From NORP240 sp965222175 (GTDB lineage: Bacteria > Pseudomonadota > Gammaproteobacteria > Pseudomonadales > Pseudohongiellaceae), in NCBI GenBank assembly GCA_965222175.1, contig OZ244938.1, positions 1,178,001 to 1,242,000 on the forward strand: a DNA stretch of 64,000 nt. The letters are read 5' to 3'. The notes below the pieces were generated by a model. That model worked only from the letters and a program-made list of their open reading frames with translations. It had not been told where the DNA came from and made no database searches. Below are positions 34,197-43,307 of this stretch, piece after piece. Positions within the stretch are counted from its first letter, which is position 1; each line of letters starts with the position of its first letter. A program made the position numbers and the translations under genes.

Positions 34197-34432
34197 GGTG
34201 GGCCTGCCGGTCAAAAGACTGCATTGTAGCCTACTGTTGCGGTTCCGTGGCCACTACGGAGCCCATCCCGGGCGGCGACGGTCGGGCGCAACCGGGTAAA
34301 GTTGTCGGCATCCGGAATCGGGGCAGCGCAGTCCCGGTCCCGGGCATTGGTCGCTGTCAGCATTGACCCACTTGGCTATTCCGCTATCATCCATCTACCA
34401 CCCTGAATCAGCTCACAGGAACTTGCCCCGGA

Positions 34433-35959
34433 ATGAATAAGAATTTTTTTGCCCTGATCGAAGCCCGCCTGAGTGAAGACCCGCAGAAAACCTGCCTCAA
34501 TTGCGATGGAGGTGCCAAGGTCAGCAATGCAGAGATCCTGGAACTGGCCGGGTCTATCAGCAGTTTTATTGGACACAGTGGTATCGAATCAGGTGACCGG
34601 CTGGTGGTGCAGGTGCCTAAGTCAGCCTACGCCGTTGCGCTATACCTGGCATGCCTCCGGGCCGGGGTAATCTATATCCCGCTGAATACCAGCTACACCG
34701 CAGAGGAAGTAAGTTATTTTCTGGGTGATGCCACGCCGAAACTGTTCGTTTGCGATCCACGATCCGCCGATGCTTTACAACCGGTAGCGGCAGAGCACGG
34801 GGCAACGCTGTTGACCCTGGACGGGAATGGTCAGGGCAGCCTGCCTGACAAGGTTGCGCAATCAGCACGTGATGCCGGTGCCGATGCCGGCGTAGCCACC
34901 ACGGCAGACGATGATATTGCGGTAATCCTGTACACCTCCGGGACCACCGGCCGTTCCAAGGGGGCGATGCTGAGCCACCGGAACCTGGCCAGCAACGCCC
35001 TGCACCTCATCGATATCTGGGGATTCTCCGACGACGATGTGTTGCTGCATGCACTGCCTATCTATCACGTACATGGTTTATTCGTGGCCCTGCACTGTGC
35101 CCTGTTGAGCAATGCCACCATGCATTTCCTGTCGGGATTCGATGCCGACAAGATAATCGCTTACCTGCCACAATCCACGGTATTGATGGGCGTGCCAACG
35201 TTTTATACACGGTTGCTGAAGCATACCGGTTTTACCCGTGAGGTCTGCCATTCGATGCGTCTTTTCATTTCCGGATCGGCACCTTTGCTGGCGGAAACAT
35301 TCACGGAATTCGAGCAGCGCACCGGCCATCGGATTCTGGAACGCTATGGGATGACCGAGACCGGCATGCTGGTCTCCAATCCCCTTGACGGAGAACGGGT
35401 TGCCGGCACCGTGGGCTTTCCCCTGCCGGAGGTGGAGACCCGGATCGTTGACGACAACCGGGAAATCCTGCCGCCCGGGGAAGTCGGTATCCTTGAGGTG
35501 AAAGGCCCCAATGTCTTTCAGGGATACTGGCAGATGCCGGAGAAAACGGCAGAAGAGTTTCGTGAAGATGGTTTTTTCATTACCGGCGACCTGGCAAGCC
35601 GGGATGACGCGGGTCGCATCACCCTGGTGGGGCGCAACAAGGATATGATTATTTCCGGAGGGCTGAATATCTACCCCATTGAAATAGAAACCTGCATCAA
35701 TGAAATGCCCGGTGTGGTCGAGTCTGCCGTCATCGGCGTGCCCCACGAGGATTTTGGCGAGGGTGTGGTGGCGGTCATCGTCAGCGACAGGGAAGCCGGG
35801 ATAACGGAAGAACAGGTTTACGAGACCTTGTCCGGCCAGATTGCCCGATTCAAGCAGCCGAAGAAAACAGTATTCGTGGAAGCCCTCCCCAGAAACAGCA
35901 TGGGTAAGGTACAAAAGAACGTGTTACGCGATCAATACAAAGACCTGTTAGCCAACTAA
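34433..35959 (+). CDS. matB: Malonyl-CoA synthetase (MatB-type acyl-CoA ligase)
   Basis: A 508-residue member of the ANL superfamily. The P-loop is YTSGTTGRSKG (167-177) and the C-terminal catalytic lysine is Lys492 in SMGKVQKN. Segments HALPIYHVHGLFVALHCAL, GVPTFYTRLLKH, MRLFISGSAPLLAET and ERYGMTETGM are distinctive for MatB, which makes malonyl-CoA from malonate, CoA and ATP. The neighbouring matA (decarboxylase) and a malonate transporter are not seen. The last 51 bases, including the stop, are part of a tandem duplication. An AGGAACTTGCCCCGGA stretch precedes the ATG. Confidence 0.85.
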   Translation: MNKNFFALIEARLSEDPQKTCLNCDGGAKVSNAEILELAGSISSFIGHSGIESGDRLVVQVPKSAYAVALYLACLRAGVIYIPLNTSYTAEEVSYFLGDATPKLFVCDPRSADALQPVAAEHGATLLTLDGNGQGSLPDKVAQSARDAGADAGVATTADDDIAVILYTSGTTGRSKGAMLSHRNLASNALHLIDIWGFSDDDVLLHALPIYHVHGLFVALHCALLSNATMHFLSGFDADKIIAYLPQSTVLMGVPTFYTRLLKHTGFTREVCHSMRLFISGSAPLLAETFTEFEQRTGHRILERYGMTETGMLVSNPLDGERVAGTVGFPLPEVETRIVDDNREILPPGEVGILEVKGPNVFQGYWQMPEKTAEEFREDGFFITGDLASRDDAGRITLVGRNKDMIISGGLNIYPIEIETCINEMPGVVESAVIGVPHEDFGEGVVAVIVSDREAGITEEQVYETLSGQIARFKQPKKTVFVEALPRNSMGKVQKNVLRDQYKDLLAN

Positions 35960-36038
35960 CAAGCACGGTTTTAGTACAAAAGAACGTGTTACGCGATCAA
36001 TACAAAGACCTGTTAGCCAACTGACAAGCATGGTTTCA
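35909..36038 (+). repeat. 65-bp tandem duplication over the matB 3' end
   Basis: Bases 35909-35973 recur at 35974-36038 with three substitutions (A to G turning TAA into TGA, C to T, T to C). The first copy holds the last 17 codons of matB and its stop; the second copy is non-coding leftovers. A recent slippage or unequal-exchange duplication is the simplest explanation. Confidence 0.95.
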
Positions 36039-36123
36039 GGTCCAGAAAAACATATTTGGTGAACAATCACTGCTGCCCTGCAGTTACTGATACTTTACGC
36101 CGCACTGAACGGTGGCCTTGAAC

Positions 36124-36269
36124 GGAGCGGGTGGCAGGAAGCTTGCACCGCTGCGGACCACGTCCTCCGGGGTACCTTCACTTTGAAAAATGCCCTGAAA
36201 TGCGGTCATTTTTCGCCGTTCAGCGTAGGTCCTTTATTGCAGCGGTACAAGCTTCCTGCCACCCACTCC
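36124..36269. repeat. 146-bp palindromic element with 31-bp inverted ends
   Basis: The left arm 36124-36154 and the right arm 36239-36269 are inverted copies matching at 29 of 31 positions (core GGTGGCAGGAAGCTTG). Inside, GGACC/GGTCC and GAAAAATG/CATTTTTC also pair, so nearly the whole element can fold. It encodes no protein. It resembles a miniature inverted-repeat element or a large REP-type hairpin. No target duplication was identified. Confidence 0.8.
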
Positions 36270-36424
36270 CTGTTAATTGCAAGTATCGATGCTCATTGGC
36301 TATACAAGTTCCGTATTGCTGACAGGAGCTACGCAGTTTCCTATCCAGCATGGACAGGCGACGTGCTGAACACTAGTATCAATACAACGTTATCTTCATT
36401 TGCCTTCCCACAGGAGCTGACCCA

Positions 36425-37705
36425 GTGAAACTACTTCGAAACACGGTGACGGGTGTCATCCTGCTGTTGGGCCATGCCGCGTCAATGGCCGCTCCGCCTT
36501 CAGGCTTACCGCTTGCCGATTCGCAGTCGGCGGACATCAACCCCGAGAACCTGGCCGGTATTACCCAGCTGCTGCAGCAACACGTTGACGAAGGTCTGAT
36601 CGCCGGAGCCGTTGCCGGTATAGCCCGCCATGGCGAAGTGGTATACCTGGAAAGTGTCGGCTGGCAGGACGTGGAACAGCAGCAGCCCATGCAGACTTCA
36701 TCAATTTTCCAGATCCGGTCCATGTCGAAACCGGTGACGGCGGTGGCGGCATTGCAGCTGATCGAGCAGGGTAGACTGTCCCTGGACGATCCGGTTTCCC
36801 GTTTCATTCCGCGCTTCGGCTACATGTTTGTCTATATCAACCCCGACGAACCTTTCCTCAGTGCCCAGCGCAAACCGGAGCGGGAAATCACCGTACCGGA
36901 CCTGTTGCTGAATACCGCCGGACTGAGCCATCGCAACAGTGTCCTCTATCGGCAGATGCGGGTCAGATCCCGAGCCGATACACTGTCCCAACTCGTCGAT
37001 AAAGTAGCGGGTGTCCCTCTTATCGGTGATCCTGGAGAACAATGGGTTTACAGCATTTCCATCACGGTGCTGGGCAGGATTGTGGAAATCGTGTCCGATC
37101 AGGCGCTGGACGACTACCTGGATGAACATGTATTTGGTCCGCTGGAAATGCCGGACTCCGGATTCTTTGTGCCTGCTGACAGGGTTCAGCGCCTGGCGCG
37201 ACCGTACCAGGCGCCGGATGGGCAGCAGCCATTGACCCGGCTTGACGAAATGGCAATCCCCATTACCGAGGATCCGCCGCTCCTCGAGGGGGCGGCCGGC
37301 ATGGTCAGCACGGTACCCGACTATCTGCGTTTCCTGCAGGCGCTGCTGAATGACGGGGAGCTGGACGGCAATCGAATACTGCAGGTCGACACGGTAAATG
37401 AAATGACCCGCAACCAGGTGGATGAAGCGCTGTTTCCGCTGGGCACCAACCCGGCCAGACCGATGCGCGATCGGGGCTGGGGATATGGCCTGGCCGTGGT
37501 GGTGGACGCGGCGCAAAGCACGTTCGGGGTCAATAACGGCGAATTCGGCTGGAACGGCTCCCTGGGGACGTTTTCATGGGCGGATCCGACAACCGGTACG
37601 GTGGCGGTGCTGATGATGCAGATTCAGCCATCCGGCGCCCATGACCTCTCCGCCAGCTTCAAGGACCTGGTGTACGACGCAGTGGTCGGCTACGGTCAGC
37701 GCTGA
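36425..37705 (+). CDS. Secreted serine hydrolase of the class C beta-lactamase family
   Basis: A 426-residue exported protein with a signal peptide (VILLLGHAASMA, cleavage near residue 23). The nucleophile motif SxxK is S99-M-S-K102 (FQIRSMSKPV); the tyrosine motif is Y209-S-I (VYSISITVLG) instead of YxN, and the C-terminal box reads WNGSLGTFSW. This is the esterase/D-aminopeptidase-like branch rather than a true AmpC. CACAGGAGCTGACCC precedes the ATG at 36425. The 3' end overlaps the convergent DUF5916 gene by 10 bases. Confidence 0.85.
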   Translation: MKLLRNTVTGVILLLGHAASMAAPPSGLPLADSQSADINPENLAGITQLLQQHVDEGLIAGAVAGIARHGEVVYLESVGWQDVEQQQPMQTSSIFQIRSMSKPVTAVAALQLIEQGRLSLDDPVSRFIPRFGYMFVYINPDEPFLSAQRKPEREITVPDLLLNTAGLSHRNSVLYRQMRVRSRADTLSQLVDKVAGVPLIGDPGEQWVYSISITVLGRIVEIVSDQALDDYLDEHVFGPLEMPDSGFFVPADRVQRLARPYQAPDGQQPLTRLDEMAIPITEDPPLLEGAAGMVSTVPDYLRFLQALLNDGELDGNRILQVDTVNEMTRNQVDEALFPLGTNPARPMRDRGWGYGLAVVVDAAQSTFGVNNGEFGWNGSLGTFSWADPTTGTVAVLMMQIQPSGAHDLSASFKDLVYDAVVGYGQR

Positions 37706-39978
37706 AACAGGTAGGAAAATTTCACAAAGAACTGCTCGCCATCCTTGCGCAGGTCACTGGTGGTGATCAGTTCCCGCTCGCCCTCCATGTCAACAATATC
37801 GAAATTGCTGCGGTTGGTGTTGTAGCCCAGGTAGAAAGCTGACCAGGGATTGATTACGTACCGCAGCAGCAGGTCGAAATTGAGATTACGGTCATCCGCC
37901 AGGCGCGTATTGAAACCGGCATCCGTTTCCTCGTACTGGGCGATAAAGCGCAATGACCATTCCCGGTTGAACTGGTAATTCCAGTTGCTGCGGATTATTT
38001 CGTTGGCAAATATCTTGCCCTGTCCCTGCCGGGATTCAAGTTCCGTATGAAGATAGGTATTGGCAACGCGAAGGCGGTCGAAGGGGCGCCAGAGCATGTC
38101 GATATCGATGCGGCTGGTGTCCGCTACCGACGGCAGGTTGCCCTGGGCCGGTACAAGATTCAGCGTGGTCCCGAAACTGTAGCTGACGCCAAACTCCAGG
38201 GTATTGAGGGTATTGTTAGCAAGGCTGATCTGCCAGTTGTCGTAGTCGTAATCCGTAGTGCTGGTAATGCCGGGAAAGTCCCCGGGCCGCAGTACTTCGG
38301 TATAGTCCACGAACTGAAAGCCGATGTCCGTCGTGTCAAAGCTGAAATCGAGACTTGGCTGCACCTGTTCAAACAGCCTGGTGCCTTCCAGGTCTTCGAG
38401 GTAAACCAGGAACAGCACGGGATTCCAGCTATTGAGGTTGGAGTTGTCGGGATAGAAAGTAAGACCGGCGCGGTTATGAATGCCGGATGTGTCGTTGCGG
38501 AAAAAGCGATTCTGAAAGCCCAGCTCGGTACGAAAGTCATTCGTCGTTTCGATAAAATGGGTATGGGTGTTGACCGTGCGTCCGGTACGGTTGAGCTGGA
38601 TGTTACGCTGGTAGCCGGTGGTTTCCGGCCCGCCGAGCGCCGACTCGGATTCGGTGCCCACCAGTTGCACATTGGTGATCCAGTTATCGTTCAGCTTGAT
38701 GCGACCGTCCAGGCTGGCCACGCGATTGTAGCCGTCACCCAGTTGCCGGTCGCTCACCAGGAAGCCGACACGGGACTGTTCGGAGATGTCCCGGAAGCCG
38801 CGAACAATGCCGATACCGGCTTTTTCGCCACGTAACGGATCGTCCGCGGCACGATTCAGTCCCGGCGCCTGGTCGTTCATCATAATGGCGCCAAATCCGT
38901 ATTGACCGGAACGTCCGGTAAAGCGCAGCCCGCCCTCCGGGTCGACGATCCGACGGGTGAATACCAGGATGGAATCCGTGGCAAAGAAATCTGCATTCTC
39001 CACGAAGAAGGGGCGCCGTTCGGGGAACTGGACTTCGAAACGCTGGTTGACGGTAACCTGGGGTTGATCCGATTCAACCTGGCTGAAATCGGGGTTCAGG
39101 GTCAGGTCAAGTACCCAGGAATCGTTGAATACGAACTTGGCGTCTACGCCGACATCCTGTTCGGTATTATTAACCAGCCGCGGACCGTTGGCGGCGCCGC
39201 TACTCAGAGAATCGATATCCCGGGCAAAAACAAAGGGAATCACCTGGTAGTTGTTTCCCGGCGATACATCCGCGATACCGGTCATCATGGCCGTCTGGTT
39301 GAGCCTGCCCTCGATATTGATGGAATACGGAGGCCAGTAGGCTTCCTCGCTGAGACGGGGAATCTGCCGACCAAACTGTACCCGCCAAGTCTGTTCCGAG
39401 GAATCCGGAAAGCGGAGACTGCGCAGCGGGACGGCCATTTTTACCATGTATCCCTGTTCCGTCAGGCGACCTTCACTGTCCCAGACCGCTTCCAGCGTGG
39501 TATCGAATCCGGCCCGACGGGAATTGCCTTCCGTCCACCGCGCATCCCACTGGATGCCAAGTGGCGTGGTCCGGAAAGAAAAGGCGGCACGTTGATCATT
39601 GAACGTATCAATGGTCATTTCCACGGAGTCGTCGCCGTCAATGTTTTCCCGGGAGGACAGGTTGGCCCTGATCAGTTGCGGCTGCGAGTCGAAGGCGAGG
39701 AAAATCGCATAAAGCTGCTCGCGGTCATAGCCGACATAGACCTCGGTGCGTTGCGATGCAGGGTCACCGTCATCGGGCAATCGCTGGGTGAAACCGCTTA
39801 CCCGAGCCATGGAACGGGCCAGTACGGATGCCGGCTGCATGCCAGTAAAATCTTCGAATTCCGGCTCCCCGTTTATTACCGGAATTACCAGGCCTTCCCC
39901 GGCGGCGGTGGCCCGGATTGACAGGGTCGATAGAAAAACAAGGACAGCGATCAAGCCGACCCGGATAGCTGAAATCAT
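37696..39978 (-). CDS. DUF5916 outer-membrane-type protein with N-terminal CBM9-like domain
   Basis: A 760-residue exported protein. After a signal sequence (VGLIAVLVFLSTLSIRATA) the first part resembles a carbohydrate-binding CBM9-like sandwich (EVYVGYDREQLYAIFLAFDS, DDSVEMTIDTFND), and the rest, about 550 residues, has the alternating beta-strand pattern of a DUF5916 barrel, ending in aromatic YLFQR as in outer-membrane proteins. NPDFSQVESDQPQV and RRPFFVENADFF are family hallmarks. Start at 39978 is chosen from signal-peptide fit; the ribosome-binding site is weak. Function is unknown. Confidence 0.8.
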   Translation of the reverse strand: MISAIRVGLIAVLVFLSTLSIRATAAGEGLVIPVINGEPEFEDFTGMQPASVLARSMARVSGFTQRLPDDGDPASQRTEVYVGYDREQLYAIFLAFDSQPQLIRANLSSRENIDGDDSVEMTIDTFNDQRAAFSFRTTPLGIQWDARWTEGNSRRAGFDTTLEAVWDSEGRLTEQGYMVKMAVPLRSLRFPDSSEQTWRVQFGRQIPRLSEEAYWPPYSINIEGRLNQTAMMTGIADVSPGNNYQVIPFVFARDIDSLSSGAANGPRLVNNTEQDVGVDAKFVFNDSWVLDLTLNPDFSQVESDQPQVTVNQRFEVQFPERRPFFVENADFFATDSILVFTRRIVDPEGGLRFTGRSGQYGFGAIMMNDQAPGLNRAADDPLRGEKAGIGIVRGFRDISEQSRVGFLVSDRQLGDGYNRVASLDGRIKLNDNWITNVQLVGTESESALGGPETTGYQRNIQLNRTGRTVNTHTHFIETTNDFRTELGFQNRFFRNDTSGIHNRAGLTFYPDNSNLNSWNPVLFLVYLEDLEGTRLFEQVQPSLDFSFDTTDIGFQFVDYTEVLRPGDFPGITSTTDYDYDNWQISLANNTLNTLEFGVSYSFGTTLNLVPAQGNLPSVADTSRIDIDMLWRPFDRLRVANTYLHTELESRQGQGKIFANEIIRSNWNYQFNREWSLRFIAQYEETDAGFNTRLADDRNLNFDLLLRYVINPWSAFYLGYNTNRSNFDIVDMEGERELITTSDLRKDGEQFFVKFSYLFQR

Positions 39979-40143
39979 GGCATGATCACCTGTACCGTAG
40001 AGAGGCGGGGCGGCTGATAATACCCGTACCGGCATGCGGATTAAAGCCATTGCGGGATGCGGGATGCAAAGTGTGGGGTAAACATGACCGGGCGCCCGGG
40101 CATGTCTATCGGCATCATCAGCAATGTCACGTTTGCCCGGGTC

Positions 40144-40692
40144 TCACTGCAGGTGGCTTTGGTCGACAAAGCCGTCACGATTCGGCATCTCGATGGCCGG
40201 CAGGGTGTCAGCATCGATCACCTGGTCACGTGCCACGATACCGTTCAGGTACAACACGTAGGCGGTGACCTGGTACACCTCGCTGGCAGATAACGACTTG
40301 GGGGCATCAGCCGGCATGGCGCGACGAATAAAGTCAAACAGGGTGGTGGCATGAGGCCAGTAGCTGCCAACGGTGCGTAGCGGTGGTCCTTCCGACTGCA
40401 TGGAACCACCCACCAGTACCGTCGCCGACGTTCGACCTTCGCCGCTTTCACCGTGACAGGACTGACAGCGGCTGCGAAACACGGCTTCACCCGCCATGGC
40501 CGTGCCGGAGCCGGCGGGCAGGCCTGATCCGTCCGGCCCCACGATCAGGTCAAATTGCGCCAGGTCCGCCGGCGTAACCGGTGTGCCCAGGCCAGGCGTT
40601 TCGTTGTCCGCTGCCATGCCTGTGTGCATGGCAGCCAGCGACGCCACCAGCAGCATTGCCAGACGAGCGGGCAGGGAAGATTTCCTAGACAT
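40144..40692 (-). CDS. Cytochrome c subunit of sulfite dehydrogenase (SoxD-like)
   Basis: A 182-residue periplasmic protein with a signal peptide and one haem c site, C76QSCH80. LGTPVTPADLAQFDLIVGP and GSYWPHATTLFDFIRRAMP match the SoxD/SorB-type cytochromes that accept electrons from a molybdenum sulfite dehydrogenase. The second of two close ATG codons (40692) is used because TGAGGA lies six bases before it. It overlaps the end of the SoxC-like gene, indicating coupled translation. Confidence 0.85.
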   Translation of the reverse strand: MSRKSSLPARLAMLLVASLAAMHTGMAADNETPGLGTPVTPADLAQFDLIVGPDGSGLPAGSGTAMAGEAVFRSRCQSCHGESGEGRTSATVLVGGSMQSEGPPLRTVGSYWPHATTLFDFIRRAMPADAPKSLSASEVYQVTAYVLYLNGIVARDQVIDADTLPAIEMPNRDGFVDQSHLQ

Positions 40693-41968
40693 AGACATTC
40701 CTCACATTGCCCCCGCTGGTCACCGCCCAGCTTTGCATGCCGTGATAATGATAAAAGCCCAGGCTACCCCGCTGGGTCAGTAGCGACGCCCTTGTGGGCT
40801 GAACGTTGCCCTGATCGTCGCTGGCCCGACTGAGCAGAACGGCATCCTGGCCACGCCATTCCCAGGGTATCCGGAACCGGGTGAGGGCCTTGGCCGACCT
40901 GCCGGATTCCAGCAGGGCATCGGCCCAGCTGACGCCGCCGTCGGCTGACACTTCCACACGACGAATGGCGCCGGCGCCGGACCAGGCGATGCCGGTAACC
41001 TGGTACAGGCCCTGCCGGGTCAGCGACATCTGGCCGGAAGGACTGGTGATCAGGGATTTACAGCCCATGGGGAAGGTAAACTGCAGGGCCTTGCGGTCAG
41101 GACGCAGATCCGTGTACTTCGAAGTTTCGTCGCGAAATTGCGCGGGACCACTGGCCAGCTTCAGCTGGGTCAGCCACTTGACGCTGATGTTGCCCTCCCA
41201 GCCAGGCACGAACAGGCGCATTGGGTAGCCCTGTTCGGGGCGTAGCGGTTCACCATTCTGGTACAGGGCGATCAGCACATCGTCCATCGCCTTGGTCAAC
41301 GGGACAGAGCGTCCCATGCTGGCACCATCCGCGCCAACTGCATTGATCCAGGAGGTACTGTCAAGCACGCCGGCCTCGTCCAGCAGCGTCGACAGGCGGA
41401 TGCCAGTCCACTCCGCGCAGGAAACCAGGCCATGAAGACTCTGGGCGGTTCCTTGCACCGGCGTGTCGCCAAACAGGCTGCCACTGTTACCGGAACATTC
41501 CAGGAAATACACCCTGCTGGTCATCGGGTAGGCCAGCAGGTCCTCGTAGGAAAAGACCAGGGGCTGGCGGACGAGCCCGTTGATGACCAGGGCGTGTCCC
41601 GCCGGATCTATGGCGGGAACACCGGCGTGGTGGCGCTCGAAATGCAGACTGTTGGGCGTAATGGTGCCCTGCAGCTGGTGCAGCGGCGTACGGGACGAGC
41701 CACCTCCCGGATAAAGCGGATTGGGGTTACCTGCCAGCCGGCCAATGTGTTCGGTATGGGGGGAACGTTGTCCATATTGACTGGGCCCGGGACCGGGTCG
41801 ACGGGACCAGGCAGGGATTTCAAACTGCAGGCCGGATTCTGCGGCGAATGTCTGGCCGGCCGCAGCGGCACCCAGACCTCCCAGGCCGAGGCGCAGCAGG
41901 TGGCGTCGATTGATCAAGCCGTTGCCGGCTACCTTGTCCAGTGTTTCCATCGAATTCGTTACGGTCAT
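40685..41968 (-). CDS. soxC: Molybdopterin sulfite dehydrogenase (SoxC-like)
   Basis: A 427-residue periplasmic enzyme. A Tat signal (INRRHLLRLGLGGLGAAAAG, Arg21-Arg22) exports the folded Mo protein. The molybdenum-binding cysteine is Cys158 in VYFLECSGNSG, and the C-terminal dimerisation domain is of sulfite-oxidase type (RRVEVSADGGVSWADALL). The family oxidises sulfite or the SoxY-bound sulfane. No soxXYZAB genes are next to it, so direct sulfite oxidation with the adjacent cytochrome is more likely than thiosulfate oxidation. The ribosome-binding site is poor. Confidence 0.87.
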   Translation of the reverse strand: MTVTNSMETLDKVAGNGLINRRHLLRLGLGGLGAAAAGQTFAAESGLQFEIPAWSRRPGPGPSQYGQRSPHTEHIGRLAGNPNPLYPGGGSSRTPLHQLQGTITPNSLHFERHHAGVPAIDPAGHALVINGLVRQPLVFSYEDLLAYPMTSRVYFLECSGNSGSLFGDTPVQGTAQSLHGLVSCAEWTGIRLSTLLDEAGVLDSTSWINAVGADGASMGRSVPLTKAMDDVLIALYQNGEPLRPEQGYPMRLFVPGWEGNISVKWLTQLKLASGPAQFRDETSKYTDLRPDRKALQFTFPMGCKSLITSPSGQMSLTRQGLYQVTGIAWSGAGAIRRVEVSADGGVSWADALLESGRSAKALTRFRIPWEWRGQDAVLLSRASDDQGNVQPTRASLLTQRGSLGFYHYHGMQSWAVTSGGNVRNVYV

Positions 41969-42277
41969 CTTGTTGTGCTCTTGTTAATCCAGAATACCGA
42001 AATAAAGGCGTCCCAATCCTCTGGGCAGCAACCAGGTTGACAGGTCTGTCGGGCATGCCTGCAGATCGCCCCATTGGCATTATGCGCAAGTGCATGCATT
42101 GATTCCAGTGCTGCGGCGGAACGCTGGTGTCTCAGTTTGAAAATACGTTTCAGGCCTCACCCAAAACCACCGAATAAAATTTCAAACTGAAGCACCACCG
42201 GCAGAACCGGATTGCCCCGGGCGGCCAAGCCGGGCTAGTCTTGGGCAATTGAACAACGGATTCACGGGGTAATCCTT
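41969..42277. other. Divergent intergenic region before the SDR gene
   Basis: These 309 bases carry no gene. A perfect 10-bp inverted repeat, CAGTTTGAAA (42133-42142) and TTTCAAACTG (42180-42189), with a 37-base spacer, could be a pair of operator half-sites between the divergent soxC-like and SDR genes. No T-run adjoins it. Confidence 0.5.
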
Positions 42278-43250
42278 ATGTCAGTATCGCAGCAACAGCC
42301 AATTAACTCCGGATTCGGCGCCAGGAGCGAGCCCGGGGAGATCCTGGCAGACCGTGATTTGACCGGAAAAGTCGCCCTGGTGACCGGTGGATACAGGTAT
42401 CGGCCTGGAAACCACGCGGGCGCTGTGCCGGGCCGGCGCCCGGGTCCTTGTCCCGGTTCGATCCGCCGCCAGGGCCGCGGAAAACCTCGATGGGATAGAA
42501 GGCGAACTCGAAACCGATGAAATGGACCTGGCAGACCTGGCCTCGGTACGTCGATACTGTGAACGCGTCGTGTCCGGCGAGGATAGACTCGACCTGTTGA
42601 TCAACAACGCCGGTGTCATGGCCTGTCCCGAGCAACGGGCGGGCAACAACTGGGAGTACCAGTTTGCCACTAATCACATCGGCCATTTCGTCCTCACCAA
42701 CGGCCTGCTCCCCCAGTTGAAGGCAGCCGGCAGGTCCAGGGTGGTGTGCCTGTCCTCGGTGGGACACCGTCGCTGCGGCATTCGCTGGGACGATATCCAC
42801 TTTCAGCAGGAACCCTATGACAAGTGGGCGGCTTACGGTCAGGCTAAAACGGCAAATGCGCTGTTCGCCCTGGCCCTGGACAGGAAGTTCCAGTGTCAGG
42901 GGATTCGGGGTTTTTCAGTGCATCCCGGGGGGATAATGACGCCGCTGCAACGCCACCTTGACCGGGAAGAAATGGCAGCACTGGGATGGCTGAATGAGCA
43001 GGGCGAGCTGTCGGAGCTGGCCCGGCAACTGTTCAAGACCCCCACCCAGGGTTGCACCACAACGCTGTGGGCGGCTACCAGCCCGCAGCTGGAAGGCATG
43101 GGCGGGCTGTATTGCGAGGATTGCGACGTGGCGGAACTGGCAACAGAGCAGACGCCGCGCTACAAGGGCGTGGAGTCCTGGGCTGCCGATGAAGACAGCG
43201 CCGGGAAATTGTGGGAACTGACCGCAGCGATGGTGGCTGAAAACAGCTGA
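42278..43250 (+). pseudogene. Short-chain dehydrogenase gene with a frameshift
   Basis: The reading begins at 42278 (MSVSQQQPINSGFGAR) and carries the cofactor strand GKVALVTGGY, then loses frame near 42395. The continuing frame from about 42400 reads GIGLETTRALCRAGARV and the rest of an SDR: LINNAGVM, catalytic serine in CLSSVG, and the active-site pair in YGQAKTANA. Restoring two bases after GGATAC would give the normal TGxxxGIG loop, so a 2-base deletion fits best. The rejoined product would be about 324 residues. Either the gene is inactive or the sequence has an error here. Confidence 0.85.
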
Positions 43251-43307
43251 TCGTGGGGCTGTGACCTGGTATCGACGGGCCACTTTCGGGTAATAATCAG
43301 AGATTCC

